Source: an uncultured Oscillospiraceae bacterium (lineage in GTDB: Bacteria; Bacillota; Clostridia; Oscillospirales; Oscillospiraceae). Taken from it: a DNA stretch of 14,533 nucleotides. This document shows, piece by piece, positions 1 to 7,010 of this stretch. Location: the NCBI GenBank assembly GCA_910585155.1, contig CAJUEC010000050.1, positions 1 to 14,533 of the forward strand, in the 5' to 3' direction. Within the stretch, counting starts at the first letter, position 1, and each line of letters opens with the position of its first letter. Position numbers and translations under genes: made by a program. The notes beneath the pieces were generated by a model that worked only from the letters and a program-made list of their open reading frames with translations, did not search any database and was not told where the DNA came from.

Positions 1-290
1 GCCGAACCGGCGGCCTCCCCCTGAGCGTGTCTTTGGTTCCTTTCTGCACGGGCAGAAAGTACCTGCCAGAAGCGCGGAGGCGTGCGGAGCAGCGGGCTAA
101 CTCCGGAGCGGAGGGAAAAGCCCAAGGAGGGGCCAGGGGCCCCGGATGGGTTTTCCCGCAGTCGGAGGAGTTAGAGCCGCGTTGCGCAGCCGCCGCAGCG
201 TGACAGGACCCGCCGGAGGCAAAGAGGCCGGGACATATCCCAGAAAAAGAGAAAAAACGTGGGCGGAGAGGGAAAGGAGCGGTGTTTGTC
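1..290. other. Non-coding stretch ahead of the tail genes
   Basis: No convincing gene is visible. Frame 1 reaches a stop at 22-24 and frame 2 stays open to a stop at 101-103, so the end of an upstream gene may be present, but the residues are not recognisable. The stretch holds a hairpin (35-63), a small GGGGCC/GGCCCC inverted repeat near 125-140, and the AAGGAG ribosome binding site (274-279) of the next gene. A gap of this size is unusual inside a tail operon, where genes normally abut, so it may be an inserted intergenic repeat or the scar of a deletion. Confidence 0.5.
35..63. repeat. Hairpin, possible dispersed intergenic repeat
   Basis: CTTTCTGC (40-47) pairs perfectly with GCAGAAAG (52-59) around a four-base loop, and GGT/ACC (35-37 and 61-63) extends the stem after a small bulge. 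No T-tract follows, so it does not look like an intrinsic terminator. Palindromes of this GGTTCcTTTcTGCacgGGCAGAAAG kind recur between genes in many bacterial genomes. That it is a dispersed repeat here is inferred from this resemblance. Confidence 0.4.
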
Positions 291-710
291 ATGTGGCTGA
301 GCGGACAGCACAAGAGGCCGGCGGAGAGCGGCGAGGGACAGACCGGCATTGTCACCATCAGCGGCGGCGAGACGGCGGTGCTGCTGGACAGGGAGCGGCG
401 GGGGCTGGAGGTCTATTCCCCGGCGGGCTACTTCTGGACCCCCAGGGTGGGCCAGCGGGTGCTGGTGATCCAGGGGAGGGGGGAGATCCCCTGCGTGGTG
501 GGGGCCCGGCAGGACGGCGGCATCCCCGACCGGGTGGACATACGGGGAAGAAGCGCGGCCCTGTCGGGGGAGACGGTGACCATTGAGGCGGAGACGGCGG
601 CGGTTCAGGGGGGAGAGGTGGACCTGAAAAGCGAGGTGTTCGTCCAGGGTATGCCCCTGCGGGAGTACATCGCCGCCATCGTGCGGGAAATTCTGGCGGG
701 GGTGGGATGA
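291..710 (+). CDS. Phage baseplate assembly protein V-like (spike)
   Basis: This is a 139-residue protein, probably the membrane-piercing spike or hub of a contractile tail. Residues ~15-75 read as a compact beta-rich OB-fold-like segment (TGIVTISGGETAVLLD, then a VGQRVLVIQG strand) typical of gpV/gp45 proteins. The C-terminal part has short alternating beta strands (SAALSGETVTIEAETAAVQG) like the start of a spike beta-helix, and ends in a short amphipathic helix. A GTG at 282 in the same frame lies only 2 nt from the AAGGAG at 274-279. The ATG at 291, with 11-nt spacing, is the better start. The stop overlaps the next start as ATGA. The identification rests on the segment's character plus its position first in a V-W-J-I array; similarity is moderate. 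A generic phage tail protein is the alternative. Confidence 0.62.
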   Translation: MWLSGQHKRPAESGEGQTGIVTISGGETAVLLDRERRGLEVYSPAGYFWTPRVGQRVLVIQGRGEIPCVVGARQDGGIPDRVDIRGRSAALSGETVTIEAETAAVQGGEVDLKSEVFVQGMPLREYIAAIVREILAGVG

Positions 711-1060
711 TGAGCCTGCTGCTGAGAGACGGGGACTATGTGGCCGACGAGACCGGCGGGGCGGCCCGCGCCCAGGGGGGCGAGGAGACGCTGGGCGAGG
801 TGCTCTTCCGCCTCACCGCCCGGCGGGGGAGCTTCCCCTTCCTGCCCAGGCTGGGCAGCCAGATGCACCGGCTGCGGCGGGTGAAGCCCTCCGCCTGGGA
901 CAGCCTGGCCAGGCAGTACGCGGCGGAGGCCCTGGCCGAGCTGGCCCAGCTGGCGGTGACCGGGGCGCGGGTGAGACAGGAGGGCGGCCGGCTGCTGGTG
1001 ACGGTGGAGCTGCTGCTGCGGGAAGCGGGAACCCAGGTGACGGTACAGTTGGAGGAGTAA
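707..1060 (+). CDS. gp25/gpW-like baseplate wedge protein
   Basis: This 117-residue protein is probably the T4 gp25 / P2 gpW-type baseplate wedge subunit (XkdS-like in Bacillus PBSX), which initiates sheath assembly. The key segment is residues ~32-50, where VLFRLTARRGSFPFLPRLGS matches the family pattern: a helix, then RRGxFPFxPxxGS. An amphipathic helix (residues ~62-82) and a hydrophobic beta hairpin (LLVTVELLLREAGTQVTVQL) follow, as expected for the fold. The start ATG overlaps the upstream stop by four bases, and a second ATG lies three bases later. The gap to the next gene is three bases, so translational coupling within one operon is likely. Confidence 0.72.
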   Translation: MMSLLLRDGDYVADETGGAARAQGGEETLGEVLFRLTARRGSFPFLPRLGSQMHRLRRVKPSAWDSLARQYAAEALAELAQLAVTGARVRQEGGRLLVTVELLLREAGTQVTVQLEE

Positions 1061-1063
1061 GAA

Positions 1064-2125
1064 ATGACAAGCTTAGAGGAGATCTATCAGGGGCTGGCCG
1101 CCCAGTTCCAGACCCAGACCGGCCAGAGCGCCGGGAGCAGCAGCGAGCTGGCGGTGCGGTTTTACGCCGTGGCCGCCCAGCTCTACAGCCTGTACGTCCA
1201 GGCGGAGTGGACCCGCAGGCAGTGCTTCCCCCAGACGGCCCAGGGAGAGGACCTGGACCGGCACGCCGCCCTGCGGGGGGTGGAGCGGCGCGCCGCCGTC
1301 CCGGCCCAGGGGGTGGTGCGCTTCTACGTGGACCAGGCCAGGCAGGAGGATGTTGAGATACCCGAGGGGACCGTGTGCATGACCGCCGCCGGGGTGCGCT
1401 TCCTCACCCAGGAGAAGGCGGCGGTGCCGGCGGGAAGCCTGTACGGGCAGGCGCGGGTGCGGGCCGCCCAGGCCGGCGCGGCGGGCAACGTGGAGCAGGG
1501 CGCCATTGTGTACATGGCGCTGCCCCCCCTGGGCATCACGGCCTGCGTCAACCCGGAGGCCCTGGTCACCGGGCGGGACCGGGAGGGGGACGAGGAGCTG
1601 CGGGAGCGGGTGCTGGCCACCTACCGCCGGCTGGCCAACGGGGCCAACAGCGCCTTCTACTACCAGGAGGCCATGTCCTTCGACGGGGTGGCGGCGGTGA
1701 CGGTGCTGCCCAAAAACCGGGGGGTGGGGACGGTGGACCTGGTGCCCGCCGCCCCGGGAGGGCCCCCGGGGAAGGAGCTGCTGGAACGGCTCCAGGCCTA
1801 CTTTGACCAGGTGCGGGAGATCGCGGTGGACGTGAAGGTGAACGCCCCCACCCTGCGGACGGTGGAGCTGTCGGTCAAGCTGTGGCCGGAGAGGGGGAGG
1901 GAGTTTGACGCGGTGGCCCGGGCGGTGCGGGAGCGGGTAGAGGGCTGGTTCACCGGGGAGCGGCTGGGCAGGGGCCTGCCCAGGGCCCAGCTGATCGCGC
2001 TGATCTTCTCCGTGGAGGGGGTGGCCAACTGCGCCCTGGTCCGACCGGAGGCCGACCTGCCCCTGGACAGCGTGACGCTGCCGGTGCTGGGGACGCTGAC
2101 CATCACGAAGGGGGAGGGGGAATGA
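1064..2125 (+). CDS. Baseplate J-like protein
   Basis: This 353-residue protein has the length and layout of Baseplate_J family members (P2 gpJ, PBSX XkdT), which form the outer wedge of a contractile-tail baseplate. Visible hallmarks are the N-terminal helical region (residues 1-60) ending in GEDLDRHAALRGVERR, a beta-rich middle with EIPEGTVCMTAAGVRF (residues ~99-114), and the DREGDEELRERVLATYRR motif (~171-188). NGANSAFYYQEAMSFDGVAAVTVLP follows (given here only as a landmark at ~192-216). The ribosome binding site GGAGG at 1051-1055 is eight bases from the ATG. It overlaps the next gene by four bases. No frameshift or missing segment was seen. Confidence 0.88.
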   Translation: MTSLEEIYQGLAAQFQTQTGQSAGSSSELAVRFYAVAAQLYSLYVQAEWTRRQCFPQTAQGEDLDRHAALRGVERRAAVPAQGVVRFYVDQARQEDVEIPEGTVCMTAAGVRFLTQEKAAVPAGSLYGQARVRAAQAGAAGNVEQGAIVYMALPPLGITACVNPEALVTGRDREGDEELRERVLATYRRLANGANSAFYYQEAMSFDGVAAVTVLPKNRGVGTVDLVPAAPGGPPGKELLERLQAYFDQVREIAVDVKVNAPTLRTVELSVKLWPERGREFDAVARAVRERVEGWFTGERLGRGLPRAQLIALIFSVEGVANCALVRPEADLPLDSVTLPVLGTLTITKGEGE

Positions 2126-2727
2126 TGGGGCTGCGCCATGAGGAGCATTTGGCGGACCTGCTGCGGCCCCTGGGGGTGTACGACCTGCGGCCGGGGACCA
2201 TCAACCGGGGGGAGCTGGCCGCCTACGGCGGCCAGCTGGACCGGCGGCGGGAGGAGCTGGAGGACACCGCCCGGGAGATGAGCCTGGCCACCGCCCAGGG
2301 CTTCGGCCTGGAGCGGGTGGAGGAGCTGCTGCCCTACCGCCCGGTGTGCACCACCGCCCAGGAGCGGCGGGCGGCGCTGGCCGCCCTGCTGCGCATCAGC
2401 GGGGACAGCTTCACCCCCAGGGCCATCAACGACACCCTGCGGGGCTGCGGCCTCAACGCCCGGGCGGAGGAGACCGGAAGGCCGGGCTATGTGCGGGTGC
2501 TGTTCCCCGAGGTGGCGGGCATCCCCCAGGGCTTCGAGGGGCTGAGGGCCATCATTGAGGAGATTCTGCCCTGCCATCTGGACATCACCTATGTGTTCTG
2601 GTACAACACCTGGGGCATGGTGGCCCAGCGGCACCCCACCTGGGGCCACGCCATGGGTACCGGCCTGAGCTGGTACGGCGTGGCCACGGAGCACGACGGG
2701 GTGTGGGAGGAGGCGGGGCTTGTTTGA
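2122..2727 (+). CDS. DUF2313 (YmfQ/gpI-like) phage tail protein
   Basis: This 201-residue protein follows the J-like gene with an ATGA overlap, the position of P2 gpI and YmfQ/XkdU-type DUF2313 tail proteins that connect the baseplate to the fibres. It opens with LRPLGVYDLRPGTINRGELA, contains a long helical middle with ERVEELLPYR (~residues 57-66) and an ERRAALAALLRISGDSFTP segment (~78-96) typical of the family, and ends in a tryptophan/tyrosine-rich beta tail. It is the last recognisable phage gene: no tail fibre, chaperone, holin or lysin follows on this strand before the GH3 gene. The prophage therefore seems truncated, or ends here as a tailocin-like cluster would not normally do. Confidence 0.78.
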   Translation: MMGLRHEEHLADLLRPLGVYDLRPGTINRGELAAYGGQLDRRREELEDTAREMSLATAQGFGLERVEELLPYRPVCTTAQERRAALAALLRISGDSFTPRAINDTLRGCGLNARAEETGRPGYVRVLFPEVAGIPQGFEGLRAIIEEILPCHLDITYVFWYNTWGMVAQRHPTWGHAMGTGLSWYGVATEHDGVWEEAGLV

Positions 2728-2808
2728 AAGCGGCGAGGAATTTTTTTGTTTTGGGTTATACTAGGGCTTGTTTGATGAATGGCGGAAGGTTCGGCGGGGG
2801 TTTGCCGC

Positions 2809-2830
2809 GCCGGGCGGGACTGAGCCCGGC
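2809..2830 (+). other. Hairpin between tail cluster and GH3 gene
   Basis: GCCGGGC (2809-2815) pairs perfectly with GCCCGGC (2824-2830) over an eight-base loop. It sits 82 bases after the tail-gene stop and has no T-tract downstream, so it is at best a weak or Rho-assisted terminator for the phage operon. The T7 run at 2741-2747 lies upstream of the stem and so does not serve it. Confidence 0.35.
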
Positions 2831-2857
2831 CGTTGGACAAGCTCCCCCACCTGTCCC

Positions 2858-2887
2858 TTGCAAATGGGGGGCCGGGTCCGGTACAAT
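2858..2887 (+). promoter_or_regulatory. Sigma-A-type promoter for the GH3 gene
   Basis: A -35 TTGCAA (2858-2863) and a -10 TACAAT (2882-2887) are separated by 18 bases. This is the best-spaced promoter between the phage cluster and the GH3 gene and predicts a leader of about 150 bases. The -35 has the same TTGCAA spelling as the promoter of the surface-protein locus at 9210-9238. Confidence 0.6.
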
Positions 2888-2902
2888 AAAAATAAGACTT
2901 GT

Positions 2903-2966
2903 TTGAGCATTGCCGCATACCCGGTGGGGCAAAACCCCCGCCGCTGGCCACGTTGCCGATGTTCAA
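2903..2966 (+). ncRNA. Structured 5' leader of the GH3 transcript, unassigned
   Basis: TTGAGCAT (2903-2910) pairs with ATGTTCAA (2959-2966) as an eight-base closing stem with one G-U pair. It encloses a strong hairpin, GGTGGGG (2923-2929) with CCCCGCC (2936-2942), also with one G-U pair. A GCCGC/GCGGC pairing between ~2912 and ~2967 could compete with the closing stem. The conserved cores of riboswitch classes I know (GEMM, SAM, cobalamin, THF, ZTP, fluoride) were not recognised. It may be a regulatory leader or only a GC-rich structured UTR. Confidence 0.3.
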
Positions 2967-3045
2967 GCGGCGTCTAAGCCCCCCCAGGGCCGGACTGTCC
3001 GCCCAGGGACAAGACGGCTCCACACAGACAAGGAGGAGTGACAAC

Positions 3046-6006
3046 ATGGACAAGCGGAAAGAGGAACACAGAGAACGAAAGCGCGCCTATAGACGGGCAA
3101 AGAGGAAAACGGTGCTGCTCTGGAAGGTCCTGACCATTGTGCTGGCCGTGGTGACGGCCGTGGCCATCCCCGTCAACGTGGGGCTGCACATGTTTGACAA
3201 CACGGTGGCCGCCTTTGTGGGCGGCACCTTCTGGGAGCTGGAGAACCCGGACCAGAGCGCCCGGTATTTCCAGGGCGACTTCAACAGCGTGGAGGAGATG
3301 ATCGACTACGGCCTAGAGGTCTGCCGCCAGGTGGAGGCGGAGGGCGCGGCCCTGCTGATGAACGAGAACGGCGCCCTGCCCCTGGAGGAGGGGGCCAAGG
3401 TCAGCTGCTTCTCCACCTCCTCGGTGAATCTGGTCTACGGAGGCACCGGCTCGGGCAATATCGACGCCTCCGCCGCCGACAGCCTGAAAACCGCCCTGGA
3501 GAAGTCCGGATTGTCCGTCAACCCCACCCTGTGGGACTTCTATACCCAGGGCCCCGGCGGGGACTATGTCCGGGACAGCGGGGGCTTCACCTCCGCCGCC
3601 GCCGTGGGGGAGGCCCCCTGGAGCGCCTACACCGGCGAGGTGAAGGACTCCGTGGCCCAGTACGGCGACGCGGCCATCGTGGTGCTCTCCCGGGTGGGGG
3701 GCGAGGGGGTGGACCTGTCCTTCCGGGAGGTCAACTATCTGGCCCTGGACGACAACGAAAAGGACATGATGAAGAACCTGGCGGACATGAAGGCGGCGGG
3801 GACCGTCCAAAAGATCGTGGTGCTGCTCAACACCGCCAACGCCCTCCAGGTGGACTTCCTCAAAGACAACGAGTACGACGTGGACGCCTGTTTGTGGATC
3901 GGCGACGTGGGCATCACCGGCATCAACGCCGTGGCCGACATACTGGCGGGGAGGGTGAACCCCTCCGGCAGCTTGGCGGACACCTACTGCTATGACAACT
4001 ATTCCTCCCCCGCCATGGCCAACTTCGTGCCCACCGTGTACCAGGGCTACGTCAAGGGCGAGATTCCCGACAACGCCAAAACCTATATGATCTACCAGGA
4101 GGGCATCTACGTCGGCTACAAGTACTACGAGACCCGGTACGAGGACAGGGTCATGGGCACGGGGAACGCCGGGGGATACGACTACTCCGCTGATGTGGCC
4201 TTCCCCTTCGGCCATGGGCTGAGCTACACCACCTTCGCGTACAGCGATTTCAGCCGGACGGAGACCATGGGCAGTTTCATGGGCGTGAAGGTCACCGTCA
4301 CCAACACGGGAGACAAAGCGGGCAAGGAGACGGTGCAGCTCTACGCCCAGACCCCCTACACCGACTATGACAGGGAGCACGGCGTGGAAAAGGCCGCCGT
4401 CCAGCTGGTGGGCTTCGGCAAGACCGGCATGCTGGAGCCCGGCCAGTCCGAGACCCTGGAGATCTCCGTGGACAGGCGGGAGCTGGCCGCCTTTGACGCC
4501 TACGGCGCGGGCACCTATATCCTGGACGCCGGGGACTACTACCTCACCGCCGCCACCGACGCCCACAACGCTGTCAACAACATCCTGGCCGCCAAGGGCT
4601 ACACCCGCGCCGACGGCATGGACGCCGACGGCGACCCGGCCCTCACCGCCGCCTGGAGGGAGACCGCCCTGGACACCACCGCCTTCGCCGCCTCCGCCAA
4701 CGGCACGCCCATTGTGAACCGGCTGTCCGTTGCCGACCCCAACCTCTATGAGGGGGTGGAGGAGTCCGTCACCTGGGTGAGCCGCTCCGACTGGCAGGGC
4801 ACGTTGCCCACCGAGATCGTGAGGCTCACCCTCACCGATGCCCTCAAGCGGGAGCTCCAGGACGTGCGGTACGACCCGGCGGACTACGCCGCGGTGGACA
4901 TGCCGGTCATGGGGGCCAGGAACGGCCTGAAGCTGTACGACCTCATCGGCAGGGACTACGACGACCCCCAGTGGGGGCCCCTGCTGGACCAGCTCACCTT
5001 TGACGAGATGGTGAAGCTCATCGGCGACGCCTTCCACTGGACCATGCCCATCAAATCCATCGAGGCCCCCGGCACCCGGGACGAGAACGGCCCCCAGGGC
5101 CTCACCGCCTCCCTGCTGGGCTCCGGGGCCACCCAGCTGAAGGCCACCGCCTTCACCTCCGAGGACGTGATGGCCGCCACCTTCAACCTGGAGCTCATGG
5201 CCGAGGTGGGCAGGGTCATCGGCAACAACTGCCTGGAGTCGGGGGTGGCCTGCCTCTACGGCCCGGGGAACAACATCCACCGCACCCCCTACGGCGGGCG
5301 GAACTTCGAGTACTACTCGGAGGACGGCTTCCTGTCCGGGGCGGTCTCCGCCGCGGAGGTGGCCGCCATCCAGGCCAAGGGCGTCCACGTGGTGATGAAG
5401 CACTTCGCCCTCAACGACTGCGAGCAGGACCGCATCGGCCTGGGGGTGTGGCTCAATGAGCAGGCCGCCCGGGAGATCTACCTGAAGGCCTTCCAGGCCC
5501 CCATCGAGGCGGGGGGCAATGGGGTGATGATGGCCTACACCCGCTGGGGCGCCCAGTGGTCCGGCGGCTGCCAGGGCCTGGGGGACATCCTCCGGGAGGA
5601 GTGGGGCTGCCGGGGGATGAACATCACGGACAACGTGCTCACCACCTTTGTCAACGGCCCCGACGGCATTTTGGCGGGCACCTCCATCTATGACGCCATG
5701 CTGCCCTATATCACCCAGGGCCTGCCCAAGTACAAAAATGACCCGGTGATTGTGGCCGCCATGCGGGAGGCCTGCCACCACAACCTGTACGCCATCGCCA
5801 ACTCCTGCGGCATGAACGGAGTGGGGCCGGACACCACCGTCAGGCTCACCGCCCCCAAGGTGGTCACCGTGTGGACGGCCGTCACCTGCGCCGCCGTCCT
5901 GCTGCTGCTGGCGTGCGCGGCGATGTGGACGCGGGGCGTGGGGAAGCTGCGCAAAACCCCGGAGTACGCCGCCTGGAAGGGCTGGAGGCGGGAGCAGAGG
6001 AAATAG
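3046..6006 (+). CDS. Membrane-anchored, domain-permuted GH3 glycoside hydrolase
   Basis: This 986-residue enzyme is a family 3 glycoside hydrolase (beta-glucosidase or beta-xylosidase type). The domains run in reverse of the common order: the GH3 C-domain first (AALLMNENGALPL at 101-113, NPSGSLADTY at 305-314, PFGHGLSYTTF at 387-397), then a fibronectin-III-like domain (~411-505), then the TIM barrel (~640-900). This permuted order is known from Ruminococcus albus and Butyrivibrio beta-glucosidases. KHFALND (785-791) and ITDN (860-863, D862 the likely nucleophile) mark the active site; E220 in GGEGVDL is the acid/base candidate. The usual substrate-binding DGP motif reads NGP here (N681). Helices at ~23-46 and ~939-960, each flanked by basic cytoplasmic residues, should tether both ends with the enzyme outside. 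The start is the ATG 5 bases after AGGAGGAGTG at 3031; upstream in-frame codons lack a ribosome binding site. Confidence 0.9.
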   Translation: MDKRKEEHRERKRAYRRAKRKTVLLWKVLTIVLAVVTAVAIPVNVGLHMFDNTVAAFVGGTFWELENPDQSARYFQGDFNSVEEMIDYGLEVCRQVEAEGAALLMNENGALPLEEGAKVSCFSTSSVNLVYGGTGSGNIDASAADSLKTALEKSGLSVNPTLWDFYTQGPGGDYVRDSGGFTSAAAVGEAPWSAYTGEVKDSVAQYGDAAIVVLSRVGGEGVDLSFREVNYLALDDNEKDMMKNLADMKAAGTVQKIVVLLNTANALQVDFLKDNEYDVDACLWIGDVGITGINAVADILAGRVNPSGSLADTYCYDNYSSPAMANFVPTVYQGYVKGEIPDNAKTYMIYQEGIYVGYKYYETRYEDRVMGTGNAGGYDYSADVAFPFGHGLSYTTFAYSDFSRTETMGSFMGVKVTVTNTGDKAGKETVQLYAQTPYTDYDREHGVEKAAVQLVGFGKTGMLEPGQSETLEISVDRRELAAFDAYGAGTYILDAGDYYLTAATDAHNAVNNILAAKGYTRADGMDADGDPALTAAWRETALDTTAFAASANGTPIVNRLSVADPNLYEGVEESVTWVSRSDWQGTLPTEIVRLTLTDALKRELQDVRYDPADYAAVDMPVMGARNGLKLYDLIGRDYDDPQWGPLLDQLTFDEMVKLIGDAFHWTMPIKSIEAPGTRDENGPQGLTASLLGSGATQLKATAFTSEDVMAATFNLELMAEVGRVIGNNCLESGVACLYGPGNNIHRTPYGGRNFEYYSEDGFLSGAVSAAEVAAIQAKGVHVVMKHFALNDCEQDRIGLGVWLNEQAAREIYLKAFQAPIEAGGNGVMMAYTRWGAQWSGGCQGLGDILREEWGCRGMNITDNVLTTFVNGPDGILAGTSIYDAMLPYITQGLPKYKNDPVIVAAMREACHHNLYAIANSCGMNGVGPDTTVRLTAPKVVTVWTAVTCAAVLLLLACAAMWTRGVGKLRKTPEYAAWKGWRREQRK

Positions 6007-6026
6007 CGGTCCCGGCCGGCGCAAAA

Positions 6027-6066
6027 ACAGGTCCCGCCCCTCTCCGCAGAGAGGGGCGGGACCTGT
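6027..6066 (-). terminator. Strong terminator between convergent genes
   Basis: ACAGGTCCCGCCCCTCT (6027-6043) pairs perfectly over 17 bp with 6050-6066, with a six-base loop. Read on the minus strand the stem runs straight into a five-base U tract (A5 at 6023-6027 on plus), which makes it a classic intrinsic terminator for the sortase transcript. It begins 20 bases past the GH3 stop and probably also slows plus-strand transcription, although no U tract follows on that side. Confidence 0.85.
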
Positions 6067-6070
6067 CGGC

Positions 6071-6877
6071 TTATTCCGCCAGGGGATAGGTCTGGGCCAG
6101 CCGGGCCTGGACCACCCAGCGGTGGGGGGAGGCCCCCGGGCCGGTGCAGGTGGACAGGGTGAGCAGCTGGTCGTCCTCGGTGGGGACCACGCCGGTGGAG
6201 ATGGCGGAGTGCTCCAGGGCGAAGGCGATGACCTGCCGCCTGAGCTCCGGGTCGTCCACGTAAAGGGCGTAGGTGATGTCCCGGACGCCCACCTGGGCGG
6301 CGGCGAAGATGTCATAGCGGTACACCCCGGCGTCGGTGGTGAGGTAGACGCTGGGGTGGGCCCGCCAGAACTCCAAATCGTCGTAAAAGCCCAGGGAGCC
6401 GAACATGGTGTCGTTGTTCATGCGGTGGCCGTAGAGAATGGTGTTGAAGCCGGTGAGCTCCGGGCTGCACGCCTGCTCCAGAAAGACCGCCCCGGCGGAG
6501 CTGCGCTGGCCGGACCAGGTGTGGTTCAGATAGTATTGGTTGTCCCCGGAGAAGAGAAAGGGGTAGGACAGGGCGGTGCCGGGGATGGAGATCCAGCCCA
6601 CCACCTGGGGGTTGGTCTCCCGCAGGGCGGCCAGGTCCACCCGGGCCATGACCTCCGCCACCGGGTCGGGAGGCGGGGAGGCCTCGGGAGGGGTGGAGAC
6701 GTCCGGGCGGGCGGAGGGGTCCGGGGGGGGCAGGGAGGCCCCGGCGGCCTCCTGGGCGGCGCGGTAGTCGGCCTGGCTGGTGAAGTAGTCGCAGTACTTC
6801 CAGGCGATGCAGCTGCCGCTGACCACCAGGACCAGGGCGTACAGAATGAGCAGGACCCGGCGCAGACGCTGGTTCAT
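6071..6877 (-). CDS. srtB: Class B sortase
   Basis: This 268-residue cysteine transpeptidase attaches surface proteins to peptidoglycan, probably including the neighbouring VPQTG protein. An N-terminal membrane helix (~7-26) is followed by a Pro/Ser-rich linker (~47-72). The catalytic domain contains NPQVVGWISIPGT (89-101), YPFLFSGDNQYYLNHTWSG, the catalytic histidine H151 in ILYGHRMN, the catalytic cysteine C244 in LLTLSTCTG, and arginine R253 in HRWVVQARL. TLSTCT and the W(I)xIPGT strand are typical of class B. The ribosome binding site AAGGAGG (6885-6891) is seven bases from the ATG. It lies downstream of the surface-protein gene on the same strand, with two strong hairpins between, and no separate promoter was recognised. 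All three catalytic residues are present. The symbol reflects the class, not proven orthology. Confidence 0.93.
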   Translation of the reverse strand: MNQRLRRVLLILYALVLVVSGSCIAWKYCDYFTSQADYRAAQEAAGASLPPPDPSARPDVSTPPEASPPPDPVAEVMARVDLAALRETNPQVVGWISIPGTALSYPFLFSGDNQYYLNHTWSGQRSSAGAVFLEQACSPELTGFNTILYGHRMNNDTMFGSLGFYDDLEFWRAHPSVYLTTDAGVYRYDIFAAAQVGVRDITYALYVDDPELRRQVIAFALEHSAISTGVVPTEDDQLLTLSTCTGPGASPHRWVVQARLAQTYPLAE

Positions 6878-6895
6878 GGAGACGCCTCCTTCACG

Positions 6896-6920
6896 GCGGG
6901 GCGGGGCCGCCCCGCCCCGC
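6896..6920 (-). other. GC hairpin just upstream of the sortase gene
   Basis: GCGGGGCGGGG (6896-6906) pairs perfectly with CCCCGCCCCGC (6910-6920) over a three-base loop. On the minus strand the hairpin ends about four bases before the sortase AAGGAGG. No U tract follows, so it may act as an mRNA 5' stabiliser or modulate sortase translation and not terminate transcription. Confidence 0.5.
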
Positions 6921-6944
6921 GCGCTGCATTGTTGAGAATTACTG

Positions 6945-6976
6945 GAAAGCCGGGGCCCAGAGGGGCCCCGGCTTTC
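6945..6976 (-). terminator. Terminator-like hairpin after the surface-protein gene
   Basis: GAAAGCCGGGGCCC (6945-6958) pairs perfectly over 14 bp with GGGCCCCGGCTTTC (6963-6976), with a four-base loop. It lies 34 bases after the surface-protein stop on the minus strand. The A/T-rich tips lie inside the stem, and what follows on minus (CAGTAATTCTC) is not a clean U tract. Partial termination, giving less sortase than substrate mRNA, is plausible; sortase is needed only catalytically. Confidence 0.6.
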
Positions 6977-7010
6977 TGCGCTGGGGAAACGGCCTGAGCC
7001 GAAAGGGGGA

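Larger units (their letters stand above)
2716..2906 (+). repeat. Three direct copies of CTTGTTTGA
   Basis: The 9-mer CTTGTTTGA occurs at 2719-2727 (its last three bases are the stop codon of the tail gene), 2767-2775 and 2898-2906. The first two share a longer 12-base match, GGGCTTGTTTGA (2716-2727 and 2764-2775). The 48-base and 131-base spacings are irregular, so this is not a tandem repeat. The copies mark the boundary between the phage genes and the GH3 locus and could be a recombination scar, a degenerate att-like sequence or binding sites. Nothing in the sequence decides between these. Confidence 0.4.

Noticed and set aside
2..103. An open frame at the window start that could be the end of an upstream gene
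   Set aside because: Residues come from a palindromic intergenic repeat and match no family I recognise; cannot be supported.
2903..2966. The GH3 leader as a cobalamin or other known riboswitch
   Set aside because: A CCCGCCgCTG stretch recalls part of the cobalamin element, but the B12 box and other conserved blocks are absent.
3313..6315. A 1000-codon open frame on the minus strand opposite the GH3 gene
   Set aside because: Composition is Gly/Val/His-rich without any recognisable domain; it is the expected antisense shadow of a GC-rich gene whose plus-strand product has clear GH3 motifs.
6700..6735. Pro/Gly-coding repeats in the sortase linker as a tandem repeat
   Set aside because: Irregular Pro/Ser/Glu linker codons; no fixed repeat unit.
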